Below, piece after piece: positions 23,001-30,587 of a stretch of 58,017 nucleotides of DNA; the first letter of the stretch is position 1; each line of letters begins with the position of its first letter. The notes under the pieces are model-generated. The model was not told where the DNA came from. It made no database searches and saw nothing but the letters and a program-made list of their open reading frames with translations. Source of the DNA: a virus; IMG/VR virus record IMGVR_UViG_3300028025_000563, positions 1-58,017 of that record; one strand, written 5' to 3'. The position numbers and the translations under genes were made by a program.

Positions 23001-24643
23001 GCTTTTACAATCCTGTTGTAGTCAAAACCACTAATGTCTCCAGCTTGCAGTGCTTTCCAAGCATCTTTAGGATCAATCCTTGCCATGCGACCTACATGGA
23101 CACGATTCTCCATATCTTTGAACTCGGTTAACTCTGCAATACGAGCATCACGTTCTTTGGTTTTTTTCTGCTTCTTAAGTAACTCAATCTCTTGTACCGC
23201 TGTAGCATAGGTGTAGCCTGCATCAGTAGGTAGTGCAGGTTTAGAAGGAGTCTTTGGCTCTTCTGACTTTGGCTGTGAACCTATGCGCGCATTAACTTGG
23301 TCAATAATTTTTAGAAGTTCTGGGCGCTTCGGTGCATTAACTTCTTCTTCTCTTTTATTGCGCAGGTATGCATCTAGTTCTGACTTAGTCATTGCCACCG
23401 TACCATCAGGCAACGGCGTAGGTTTGAAGTCATACTCTAAACGTAATGCTTCACTACCATCAGGAGCTAAAGCATTGCCACGCTCGTAAGGTTGTGCTTC
23501 GTATTTCTTTCTGAACTGCTCGTCCTCATACTGGTCAAGCTCACTACGTGTCATCGCAACTCTACCGTCTGGCAGAGGAGTAGGCTTGAAGTCGTACTCT
23601 AGTAATAATGGTTCGCTTGGTTTTTCTGGTAACTTTTCTTGTGGTTGGCGACCACCCAGTAGCGTAACAGGACCAGCGCCTAATGCACCCAAGATACCTT
23701 CTTGAGTAGCAGCGCCTGCCACACCTTGGAATGTAGGAGTATCTATGCCTGCACGTTGTAATGCTATGTTCTGTGCTACTTGTTCTTGACCGCCTTGTAT
23801 CGCTTCAGTGCCTGCTTCAGCACCAACCGCTACAGCTTTACGCGCAGCACCTTTAACAGTAGGAGACAATAATTCTTCAGCACCCAACTTACCTGCGCCA
23901 TAACCAATGCCAGCACCAAGAAGAATCTGGTCAGCATTCGGTCCAAGATATGACTGAGCTTGCTCTGCTTGTTTAGCAGCAGATGCTTCGTCCAAGCCAT
24001 TCTTCATTAACTCTTGTTTTACGCCTTCATAGATAGCGCCTTTAACTGCACCAGTACCTTGAACAATACCTAATGCTGTGTTGACCGCGCCACGAGAGAT
24101 TTGTAATGCACGAGCTTGACCTGCGCCAGGAATAAATAGCGTAGCTAAGTTAGGTATAAGGGAACCGATAGCCTGTGCAGCACCTTGCAATGGAGCAGCC
24201 TTGATGCCTTGGAATGCAGCACCAATCTCACCCATCGTATCGCCACTCTTAGCGGCCTGTTCTTGTAGGTTCTGGTAGTACTGCATTTCTTTCTGGCGTT
24301 CAGGCGTGTACATACCCTGAAGGCTAGTAGATGCCTCACCCAACGCTCTACTTGCAGCATTGTCTGCACCAAATACATCGGAAATAGACTTAGCTGCACC
24401 CACCACACCAGATGCACCAGCTACACCAACGTCACGCAATGTTGTAGGCGCTGTCGGAGCTTTCTCCTCAACAGCAGACATACCCATCACTCCAAACTTT
24501 TGCCTAATCGCATCTTGCGTTGCAGCATTTGCGTTAGCAAAGTTAGCGTCTAACGCAGAGTACTTATTAAAGATAGCTTGTTTGGTAGCTTCATTGGCAT
24601 TGATATAGTTTGGATCTTTAAGTATCTCTAGAAGCGATGGCAT
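17039..24643 (-). CDS. Giant ejection-type virion protein with L,D-transpeptidase domain (2534 aa)
   Basis: A very large multidomain protein at the end of the late operon. N-terminal region (about 120-230): Ala/Gly-rich hydrophobic stretches. About 340-430: a duplicated EYDFKPTPLPDG module. About 990-1165: a YkuD L,D-transpeptidase domain with H1105 and YSFGCINV around C1135. About 1290-1400: a segment with HESFGHFGLR (H1313), peptidase-like. About 1640-1850: coiled coils. About 1975-2200: a block (FKVRNLFRDSIQAM, ...DLMDFSMQG..) typical of large polyvalent phage proteins (LPD38-like). It probably enters the cell with the DNA and remodels peptidoglycan. Domain names are from motif reading only. 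Confidence 0.85.
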   Translation of the reverse strand: MPSLLEILKDPNYINANEATKQAIFNKYSALDANFANANAATQDAIRQKFGVMGMSAVEEKAPTAPTTLRDVGVAGASGVVGAAKSISDVFGADNAASRALGEASTSLQGMYTPERQKEMQYYQNLQEQAAKSGDTMGEIGAAFQGIKAAPLQGAAQAIGSLIPNLATLFIPGAGQARALQISRGAVNTALGIVQGTGAVKGAIYEGVKQELMKNGLDEASAAKQAEQAQSYLGPNADQILLGAGIGYGAGKLGAEELLSPTVKGAARKAVAVGAEAGTEAIQGGQEQVAQNIALQRAGIDTPTFQGVAGAATQEGILGALGAGPVTLLGGRQPQEKLPEKPSEPLLLEYDFKPTPLPDGRVAMTRSELDQYEDEQFRKKYEAQPYERGNALAPDGSEALRLEYDFKPTPLPDGTVAMTKSELDAYLRNKREEEVNAPKRPELLKIIDQVNARIGSQPKSEEPKTPSKPALPTDAGYTYATAVQEIELLKKQKKTKERDARIAELTEFKDMENRVHVGRMARIDPKDAWKALQAGDISGFDYNRIVKANQLREYFLSNDVDSDQAKDTMNLFMQQTDRENAYKDLTPKTLDAITPALNEIQELEAQRAMLESSKAKKGPDSLWNILSSPDYKLSGSEIKALAGKQNQYFALRASGDTGKNLRDLVSEDTLDDFLPPELRSNMGDDLNRINEAVQYIQNKISTKNYASYDTDEAIDNLDRDINSLGEEIDYHVSRDGESEYDEDEYYPDKGEIPPPPIKNRRFVPFPERPSFPEYPQGATNQPTTAMPDAGQPSGLPAVLPTGQQTPNVPFPVPPTAAPAPQAQAAAQDFGVPAVVEAKPEEAPAPEKRKPSTALTTETTDIIEGQMRVIDEETIKPQVLMLSAPEQQVLADHYNEEVGSPAFLAKLREDIYKFATKGAQAVSDVIRDIIRKLHAALLATTIILNPSFMGPSYQVALPQNVTTVEQVLAKVPDAVKNKMSPGAQQAYANIMPAFGADLRKNNKLFIITDKPNARIFVFDSKGQPVLDKKVLLGAQMGDYYKGDPEKIKANRITPAGLYAMGLRDAKRGVTETGGDEAATAGGYDFNKVFVLDKAAPDGSYSVTLFHSVYTKMADAQRRLAALGKEGAEDSRYSFGCINVDKDTYKYLIDNYEGQMDGAKLFIVPDNPDTTMDFLRGKAVTAGDLSRQATPEVTKTVTKTVPGTPSAAKTATQMAARKEEDQETRRGLYMEAKRGEKGMSKADVDVAVDRIKSTWENAPDIEVVQKISELPEEIQADIARDKVNPRGVYDPDTKKVWLVADNIPNDAQAAITLAHESFGHFGLRVALGANFKPMMNNIYEGNKDVRARADLYIEEGMDKVTAVEEVLSEMAQEVYDTRVPENKNKLNALQKVMNAIRQFLARIGVPMKSISDAQVLALIANARRSVVRGGNYVNMEGGKALYSKKTEARQVVPELAELGVTPEMVEIYKKYVEAGKKPFVYDDPYLAKASDKATVTRLFGKLYKKAEEVGKPNVIIQKLSELSGLYNENIDDLYVKEEATGQKRLYSIKDKALEAAARAREAAHKAGQKRRMDEGLLDDLPPHLQAKARKTFTPENETIVTKIDGLQDKFWQKMAQGIVDQYRTIKDYTKEGYMLARMSKTIDGALEGMLFHGQVFLNGGALDIKSGTKGLLEIMAPLGKDVDRYQMWVALNREADITKKSQGAQQDIDQAEADIARMRTMKGNAGKAFDKETKNILDNKDLSAAKKRDALSSLRRQLDKYKNDIDKDISAKRKEIAGFKNRIKAPSIDAELVAERDKFAKGMINGRPKIDVYREVQREMNKLNKSVLNVALEQGLINKEAYDIFASDINYIPFYKMMEDGDLQGAATASGLGSQYFSRALEGGEKPFGDLMENTLRNWSHILSASMKNKAAAVTLEAASEVEGARPNLKVGLEWKNNKVYSAKTGTIVGDGSLRPEYTTSEGTGIIKVMIDGQPTYYKVLDDLLLDSVASIGYMGPKSKFLDVARDFKNILQFGVTISPGFKVRNLFRDSIQAMAVSGLKLTPWANIVEGWANSDRNNPAHISALAGGAIFNFGSAYEGDQSRMVKQLIKMGVAKESILDSDNKIKAGLMKAWSAYTDLGNKSESANRMALYKQMRDKGMSHLEASFHARDLMDFSMQGSFPALRMVTQVVPFLNARLQGLYKLGRDGIIPTSRVIYNSATGKPNDADDKMKAQQFSIVTGAVMMASMMLYLAFKDDEEFKKREEWDRDNFWWFRLPGMDSAVRVPKPFEIGAFGTMAERLLEQMIDQGAEGKQFEESIKRMLSDTFAMNPTPQLIKPMIDLYANKDSFTGAPIETAGMERLSKAERASDTTSPLALALSAVQRFVAPKSMEMSPVQVDYAIKSYFGWLGGTVSATSHYAVMPFAKGAYPDHNWTETMSMGFIKSLPATQSKYVTAFYENNKQISQAYADMRHYAELGDQEMVAKILEEKGDLIGLQKFYDRGAKDMAKIRQAITAIRNDETMGGDQKKEEIDRLKVLIGTIAEQLESVRKSTKQ

Positions 24644-24650
24644 TTTTGCC

Positions 24651-26348
24651 TCATCTCAATAATGGGTTGCTTGTATCTACTGCACCACCAGGTCTTGTTG
24701 TACCCATTGGTACAGGGCTATTCTGTCTAAGCATTAATGCTCTTGCTTTGTCAGCTAATTGCTGTTCATTCAAGCCAGCATTGGTAGGCATAGTCGCAAC
24801 AGTCTTAAGGGCTTCCTCAAACGAAAGAGTGTTTTGTGGTTTGCCTGCACCCATTACTAATGCGCGAGTCTCCAACCATCTAGCAGCAGCGGCTGGGTCT
24901 TTTGCATACAAATCATTATATGTTGCTTGAGCGCGCTCAACTTCTGACGGTCTAAACATAGCGCCAATCTGTGCCATGTGCGCTCTGTAAGAAAGGTCTT
25001 GTCCACGAGCTGTAATATCTTGACCGCGTGTTTGAGAAGCAATAGTCGCCATAGTTTCTTCGCGTTTATTCCTAGCATCAACTGCTTTGTTCTCAAGCTC
25101 GTTAGTTTTATCTTCAATTCTTTGAACACGATCTTGAGCAGACTTCGATCTAGTGCGGTTGTAATCATTCTGTGCAAGTAAAAGATCACGCTGCTTGTCT
25201 TCTAACTTCTCTTCGTAATCACGAATCTTCTCGTTAGATGCAACCAATCCAGAAAGTGCTTTCTGACCTGACTCACCCAACGCAGCAAACTCACGACCTC
25301 TAGACGCACCCATCAATCCAAGACCAGTCTGCATGATAGCCATACCAATAGCTTCTTGTTTGCGCTCATTAACTTTGCCCTTCTTGCCTTCGTACTCACC
25401 GCGTAACTTCTCAAAGATACCAGTGTCAACACCAGCAGCTTTGTCAGCCTCTTCTTGACGGCCAAGTGCTTGCTGAATAGTTTCCTTCGCAGGCATCTTT
25501 TGCTCTTCAATTGCAGCCATCTTGACGTTTCCAATAGGAGGTAACGCTGGTACAGCAGGCATTCTAGGCGCACCAATTCTAGGTTGAGATGGCGGCGCAT
25601 TAGTAGCGGCAGCTACAGCAGCAGGATCAGCAACAGGAGCAGGGAATGTAGTAGGCGAAGATATATTCGATACATTGCGAGCATTCAACGCAGCAACGCC
25701 TGTTGGTTGATTAGGTGGCGCGAAGCTTTGTGTATTAGCAGCAGTTGCTTTAGCCGCTACAAATTCACGAGTCTGAAGCATCCTATCCCGTGCAGGCCCT
25801 GGCGGAGTTTTGGCAATTTGTGCATCTAAGTTTTGCAATTCATCCATTGCATCGGCGCCTGAACTTTGACGACGCTCAAACATACCAAGCAACGAACCTG
25901 ATGGGAATCTGAATCCACCAGAATCCGTTACCTTGGCGTTATCGTACATAACTTGACTACCATCTTCTGGATTGCCGTTATATCTAGGTATGCCGCCATC
26001 AGCAAACGCAACTATCCCACCGCCTGCATAGTCCTGTTCTTTATATGGAATAGATGTCAGACCACCTGTTGCTGCCATTTGTTCAGGCATAACTGGAGCT
26101 GGTGCTTCTGCCATACCCATCTGTGGGGGCTCGGATACCGGAGTAATCTGTTGTGGCTGAACGCCCATCACATCTTGAGCTACCGTAGTAGTAGGCGGCT
26201 TAGCATCTTCTTTAGCAATACGATCACGCATCATTGCTGCTAGTACAGCCTTCTGCGTATCAATCAAACCCATCTGCGCCATGTGCGCTAGTTGTGGCTT
26301 GCTATATTTAAGAGCAAGCGACTTAATCTCTTGTGCGTCACGGATCAT
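24651..26348 (-). CDS. Internal virion / structural protein (565 aa)
   Basis: The N-terminal 60 residues are helical, followed by a Pro/Ala-rich region and GGGIVAFADGGIPRYNG, a Gly-rich phrase common in phage virion proteins. The second half contains strong coiled coil (LEDKQRDLLLAQNDYNRTRS and following). No enzymatic motif is seen. Position between the giant ejection protein and another Gln-rich protein suggests an internal core component. The start overlaps the upstream stop. Confidence 0.65.
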   Translation of the reverse strand: MIRDAQEIKSLALKYSKPQLAHMAQMGLIDTQKAVLAAMMRDRIAKEDAKPPTTTVAQDVMGVQPQQITPVSEPPQMGMAEAPAPVMPEQMAATGGLTSIPYKEQDYAGGGIVAFADGGIPRYNGNPEDGSQVMYDNAKVTDSGGFRFPSGSLLGMFERRQSSGADAMDELQNLDAQIAKTPPGPARDRMLQTREFVAAKATAANTQSFAPPNQPTGVAALNARNVSNISSPTTFPAPVADPAAVAAATNAPPSQPRIGAPRMPAVPALPPIGNVKMAAIEEQKMPAKETIQQALGRQEEADKAAGVDTGIFEKLRGEYEGKKGKVNERKQEAIGMAIMQTGLGLMGASRGREFAALGESGQKALSGLVASNEKIRDYEEKLEDKQRDLLLAQNDYNRTRSKSAQDRVQRIEDKTNELENKAVDARNKREETMATIASQTRGQDITARGQDLSYRAHMAQIGAMFRPSEVERAQATYNDLYAKDPAAAARWLETRALVMGAGKPQNTLSFEEALKTVATMPTNAGLNEQQLADKARALMLRQNSPVPMGTTRPGGAVDTSNPLLR

Positions 26349-27328
26349 TATGCGTCCTTCACCATGTTGTGTAGAGCTAAATGTTCTAATCCATCAGGAA
26401 CTTTACCGCCCTTCTTACCTAGTAAACCAGCCTTGCTTGCACCCAATGCAGCCAATCCTAATCCTGCTACTTGACCCATACCTGATGGAGCTGCTGCTGT
26501 GTACTGCTGTTGTGTCTGTTGACCTAATGGCGCACCACGCAACATGTCTGACATAAACGCCAACTGTTGTTGTGGGTATGCCTTCTGCGTCATAAAGTCT
26601 TGATACTTCTGCTGCAATTGAGCTTGTTGCAATGCTTGTTGTTGCGCACCCGCAGTAGCTTGAGCATTGATGATATCTTTCTGCTGACCAAACTGTGTCT
26701 GACCTAACTGACCAAGAGTACCTGCTGTCTGCGCTGCACCCTGCGCGCCCTGTAGTCCAAGTGTTGCACCAAACTGTTGTGCTTGACGAGCCTGATCATA
26801 AGCAGTCTGCATACCTCTGCCATATATATCGCCAAGCTGAGTTTGTAAATTACGTTGACGCTCTGCTTCTACGATAGCTGAACGCGAACCACCGAACGCA
26901 CCTTGTTGCACAGCTCTAGCTTGATCCATCTGACCTTGTATGGCAGACTGACGAGCAACTTCACGCATTTGTGGTGCTAACGCATTCTCCATATACGGAG
27001 ACATATACGCACCCATCGCATAAGGATTGGTTGCTTGCATTGCGTACTGCTGACCTGCACCAAGCTGACCAAGTCCGGCAATACCTGCCATCTGCGTACC
27101 TATTCCTAATTGTTGTGAAGGACCAAGATTGGCAGCTGCTTGTTGCGCTTGTTGTTGCATAGGCGTAAACCCAGCAATACGTTCACCACCGTAAGCTTGA
27201 TAAGGGGCTTCACTAAAAGCCTCTGCTTTACCAAGCATTCTTTCTACATATGGTTGTGCGTACTCAGGTATGGAAGTCTGAGTTACGGTTTGACTTGATG
27301 GTGGTGGAGGAGCTGATGAGCCGCACAT
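26348..27328 (-). CDS. Gln/Ala-rich internal virion protein (326 aa)
   Basis: Starts MCGSSAPPPPSSQTV; then AGFTPMQQQAQQAAANL and long Gln/Ala/Gly-rich helices, with a C-terminal hydrophobic Gly/Ala stretch and LLGKKGGKVPDG. Similar proteins accompany the ejection proteins of aquatic podoviruses. The composition suggests long helical bundles. No enzyme motif is seen. It lies next to the 565-residue protein with a one-base stop/start overlap. Confidence 0.65.
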   Translation of the reverse strand: MCGSSAPPPPSSQTVTQTSIPEYAQPYVERMLGKAEAFSEAPYQAYGGERIAGFTPMQQQAQQAAANLGPSQQLGIGTQMAGIAGLGQLGAGQQYAMQATNPYAMGAYMSPYMENALAPQMREVARQSAIQGQMDQARAVQQGAFGGSRSAIVEAERQRNLQTQLGDIYGRGMQTAYDQARQAQQFGATLGLQGAQGAAQTAGTLGQLGQTQFGQQKDIINAQATAGAQQQALQQAQLQQKYQDFMTQKAYPQQQLAFMSDMLRGAPLGQQTQQQYTAAAPSGMGQVAGLGLAALGASKAGLLGKKGGKVPDGLEHLALHNMVKDA

Positions 27329-27336
27329 AATTTACC

Positions 27337-27798
27337 TCAAAATGTATATATCATTTGCGTTGCTGCTTCTTTGAAACCCATTCGGCCCCATAGTTTAGCT
27401 ACACGCAGGTCTGTCATAGCGGAGACTATTACTCGTTTCACTCCGCGCTCTTTCAATTCTTCAAGAATAACTTTTACTAGCTTCTTACCTACACCATTAC
27501 GGTGGTCTTTCAATACAAAGATAGTGTCTTCTTGCGCTATCAAGTCACCGTTGTGCATGTCATTGGTTAAGTAGACATTACTGTATCCAACAGGCTGACC
27601 ATCTAGCCTAATTAAAAATGTTAGCAGCCAACCACTCTCTCCTGACTCTATATACTTATCCAGCCTTGGGTTATAGGGAGGATACTGTATTCCATCTTTT
27701 GCCAATCGCTCGCACATCTCAAAATAGTGCTGACGATATAACGGCTCCAGTTCGTCGTATGTTTCCTTAAACTTACCTAAGTGGAATGTATAGCTCAT
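27337..27798 (-). CDS. GNAT-family acetyltransferase (153 aa)
   Basis: The acetyl-CoA loop VLKDHRNGVGKKLVKVIL (95-112; pattern R-x-x-G-x-[GA]) and the C-terminal AKLWGRMGFKEAATQMIYTF mark a GNAT fold of normal size. The N-terminal 45 residues match the lead helices. It is encoded among internal virion proteins and overlaps the 692-residue gene by ATGA. The substrate is unknown; acetylation of a virion or host protein after ejection is possible. Confidence 0.85.
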   Translation of the reverse strand: MSYTFHLGKFKETYDELEPLYRQHYFEMCERLAKDGIQYPPYNPRLDKYIESGESGWLLTFLIRLDGQPVGYSNVYLTNDMHNGDLIAQEDTIFVLKDHRNGVGKKLVKVILEELKERGVKRVIVSAMTDLRVAKLWGRMGFKEAATQMIYTF

Positions 27799-29873
27799 GC
27801 TGGCAATAGTTTGTCTGCTTTCGTATTAACTGCAACCTTGTCCTTACCTACCGTTTTACGACGGGCTTTCTGAACACGATCCATCATTGCGTAGAGCTTT
27901 CTTGCTCCCGCCTCCGTGCTTCCGTTACCGATTTCCGATACGATTCTAGCGGGTACCACAAACTCTCCGTCAGCCAAGCGAGCAGGCTGGCGATCACCAA
28001 TAGAAGCAGGAATAGAATCAGATACGCCATCGCCGGGTCCTCTCAGTAAACGACCACCATCGGAGTAACTACCTAAACTGTAACCACCATTTGCTGTACC
28101 ACCTTCAGCATACCCTTGCGCCTGCAAGTTAGAACCCTTCATTGCTAACTGTTGCTCCATCATTGGATAGAAAGCTTCAAGTCCTAACTGCTGATTTACA
28201 TTTTGTTGTGGTTGCAACTGTATGTTAGGAACCATAGATGTATCTGATGATGCAATTCCTGTTGGTATGTATGGTGTGACTGTACCGCCAGATGTAGATC
28301 CTACAGTTGGCTCATTAGATGCTGGTCTATTTAACAATTGGTTCATCGGAGTTTTTGTCAGCAAAGACATTATCCCTACCGTTGTGCCTAAAAATGGATT
28401 AACACCTTTTCCATATAATCTTTCAAAGTCATTGCCTGAAGATGGTGCAGAATTCATTGTGTACTTCATAGTCGCAGGATCGTATGAGTATTTAGCATTT
28501 GAACTTGGTGCGCTTGCACTTGCAGTTGCAGTACCACCACCAGCCATACGCATTTCACCACTATACGTATTTACACCAGTATCACCAGATGGACTAATCA
28601 CATTAGTCGGTACAGGGCGTGCAATCATAGGGTTAGCATACATAGGCGTTTGCAAATTAGCCATAGGATAACCAGTATTAGCGCCCATAGCATTAGCTGC
28701 TGACATCTCTTCTACCTGACCACCTACTGCCAACGACAACAAGCCACCGTCTTTAACTTTGTATACATCTTGTGCTATGAATCTTGGCTCTACAAAGTAT
28801 CTACTTTCGGCAGTCGATGTATTTGCATATGCGTTTGGATCTTGCTCTGTTGAGAACTCATAAGGTCGGATATAACCACTACCTTTAGCGGCAGCAGCAG
28901 CTCTTGCTTTTTCGGCAGCCTCTTCCTGTTGTGCTTGAAGTGCGCTTATACCAGTTGCGGCCAAACCGTAACCAGTACCTTTTGGTGTTGCGTCCCATAC
29001 TTCTTTAGCACCTTCCCAACTACCAGTTGCCTTCTTAAACCCTGCGCCAACATTATCGAAAGTGCTTGGCATATTGGAAGTTATACCTGCTTTTTGTTGC
29101 GCTGCAATAGACTCGGCAGTTGCTTTATCTAATGCGCTTTGACGAATAGAAGCGCCCTCTATTCCGCTTGGTGCTTGCCCAGTAAACACGCTTTGTGGTG
29201 GCGGGGTTACTTTAGGTATAAGGGCTGAAGCATCTACTGCGGGTGGGGCTACTGGAGGAGCCACTAAATTACCCATGCTTCCTGTTGGCGCAAACTGCTG
29301 TGTATAACTAGATGCGTTTACTGCTGTGTTCGCAAAAGGTGATGCAGGACTTAATGGTTGTAATGCATTAGTTACTGGATTTACTGGGCCTACTGCGGTT
29401 GTTGCTGCAATGTCTGTTGCCGATTTAGTTGCTTGTTCTGCCGCCAACTTACCAGCATCAGTACCCATCCATGTCCCATAACTTGCGCCTGATCCAGTAG
29501 TAGGAGCTGCCGCACCAGCGGTAGATAATCCTTGACCCAAGCCAGCTCCACCATAAGCGCCCAAGCCCATCATAAAGCCTTTGCCTAGACTGCCTGTTGC
29601 CGCTGTACCCAAAGCACCTACAGCTACTGCTGACTGCATAGCGGTCAATCCTAAACCTGCTGGTCCAAGGAAGAATCCAGCTACCATAGGCAAAAGTGAG
29701 GAAAGAATACCTGCTTCAGGAAGACCAGTCTGTGGGTTGATAGTCAGTGAACCACCTTGTGACATAGCTAGAGACTGAAGCCCCTGAACCTCGCCCGGTG
29801 TCATATGTACGAGGACCTTGTCATTTCCTCGACCAGCACTCTGTAAATGGTTTGCTAATGTATGGAGGCTCAT
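27795..29873 (-). CDS. Internal virion protein with hydrophobic core (692 aa)
   Basis: Residues about 55-140 form a long Gly/Ala hydrophobic region (LLPMVAGFFLGPAGLGLTAM and after), a possible membrane-active segment. The C-terminal 100 residues include GPGDGVSDSIPASIGDRQPA and LADGEFVVPARIVSEIGNG, a conserved phrase (D-G-x-S-D-S-I-P-A ... A-R-L-[AS]-D-G-E-F-V-[IV]-P-A) that recurs in phage virion proteins. A role in the ejection core is inferred from position and composition. Confidence 0.72.
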   Translation of the reverse strand: MSLHTLANHLQSAGRGNDKVLVHMTPGEVQGLQSLAMSQGGSLTINPQTGLPEAGILSSLLPMVAGFFLGPAGLGLTAMQSAVAVGALGTAATGSLGKGFMMGLGAYGGAGLGQGLSTAGAAAPTTGSGASYGTWMGTDAGKLAAEQATKSATDIAATTAVGPVNPVTNALQPLSPASPFANTAVNASSYTQQFAPTGSMGNLVAPPVAPPAVDASALIPKVTPPPQSVFTGQAPSGIEGASIRQSALDKATAESIAAQQKAGITSNMPSTFDNVGAGFKKATGSWEGAKEVWDATPKGTGYGLAATGISALQAQQEEAAEKARAAAAAKGSGYIRPYEFSTEQDPNAYANTSTAESRYFVEPRFIAQDVYKVKDGGLLSLAVGGQVEEMSAANAMGANTGYPMANLQTPMYANPMIARPVPTNVISPSGDTGVNTYSGEMRMAGGGTATASASAPSSNAKYSYDPATMKYTMNSAPSSGNDFERLYGKGVNPFLGTTVGIMSLLTKTPMNQLLNRPASNEPTVGSTSGGTVTPYIPTGIASSDTSMVPNIQLQPQQNVNQQLGLEAFYPMMEQQLAMKGSNLQAQGYAEGGTANGGYSLGSYSDGGRLLRGPGDGVSDSIPASIGDRQPARLADGEFVVPARIVSEIGNGSTEAGARKLYAMMDRVQKARRKTVGKDKVAVNTKADKLLPA

Positions 29874-29912
29874 CGCTACCTCATTCCTAAAAATTTGTCA
29901 AAGTTTAACATC

Positions 29913-30587
29913 TTATACAGCAGACACAAAGGTCATTGTCGCTACTAAAGACGACGTTGATGGTCTAGTTGGACTTGTGCCAACGGGGTAAGCCTGTATG
30001 GATATTGCCGTGTTAGTGTTAGACCACCACAATTCAATATAGTCATTGGCGGCTAAGTTAAATAAGAAATTCCACCCATAAATACCATGCCCGTCTGTAC
30101 CGCCGTGTTTATTAGGTATAGAAATAAATCCTGTCGAACCAATAACATCTGAGCCATTTTTACGTATCCAAATGCTTGCATCGTGTAACTGTGTGTCCGT
30201 ATTTACAAACTGCCCAGACCATTGGAAGTTATAGATACCAGCATTAGTCACAGTAAATCTAGAAGCCAGACCACCACTTGTCACAATACTAACGCCATTA
30301 GCAAAGTCAGTTGTATTAAACGTCATTACCGTAGCAGTATTAGCAAGGGCAGTTTGATCCGTTGTATCTGCAAATGATCCGTATGGTAAATATAACCCAG
30401 CACCCGAACCGCCTGCACTTAAAGTTAACAGTGAAACAAAGTTGTCTAGCGTATTAAAGTACTGACGCAGAATGTTATTAAACGTATCTTGGTACTGCCT
30501 GTCATATTCAACAGGCGCAAACGGTAGCGCCGGAGCCTTAGTCTGGGTTAATTCACTCGACTCTGTAACAACAATACTAGTCGTCAT
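29913..30587 (-). CDS. Tail-associated protein with C1q-like jelly-roll domain (224 aa)
   Basis: After an N-terminal helical part (FNNILRQYFNTLDNFVSLL) the sequence FTVTNAGIYNFQWSGQFVN, then ASIWIRKNGSDV and NDYIELWWS follows the strand pattern of C1q/TNF-like jelly rolls, common in phage receptor-binding tips. No catalytic motif is seen. It begins 4 bases inside the nozzle gene's end (coupled). Likely a short fibre or tip; binding target unknown. Confidence 0.65.
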   Translation of the reverse strand: MTTSIVVTESSELTQTKAPALPFAPVEYDRQYQDTFNNILRQYFNTLDNFVSLLTLSAGGSGAGLYLPYGSFADTTDQTALANTATVMTFNTTDFANGVSIVTSGGLASRFTVTNAGIYNFQWSGQFVNTDTQLHDASIWIRKNGSDVIGSTGFISIPNKHGGTDGHGIYGWNFLFNLAANDYIELWWSNTNTAISIQAYPVGTSPTRPSTSSLVATMTFVSAV

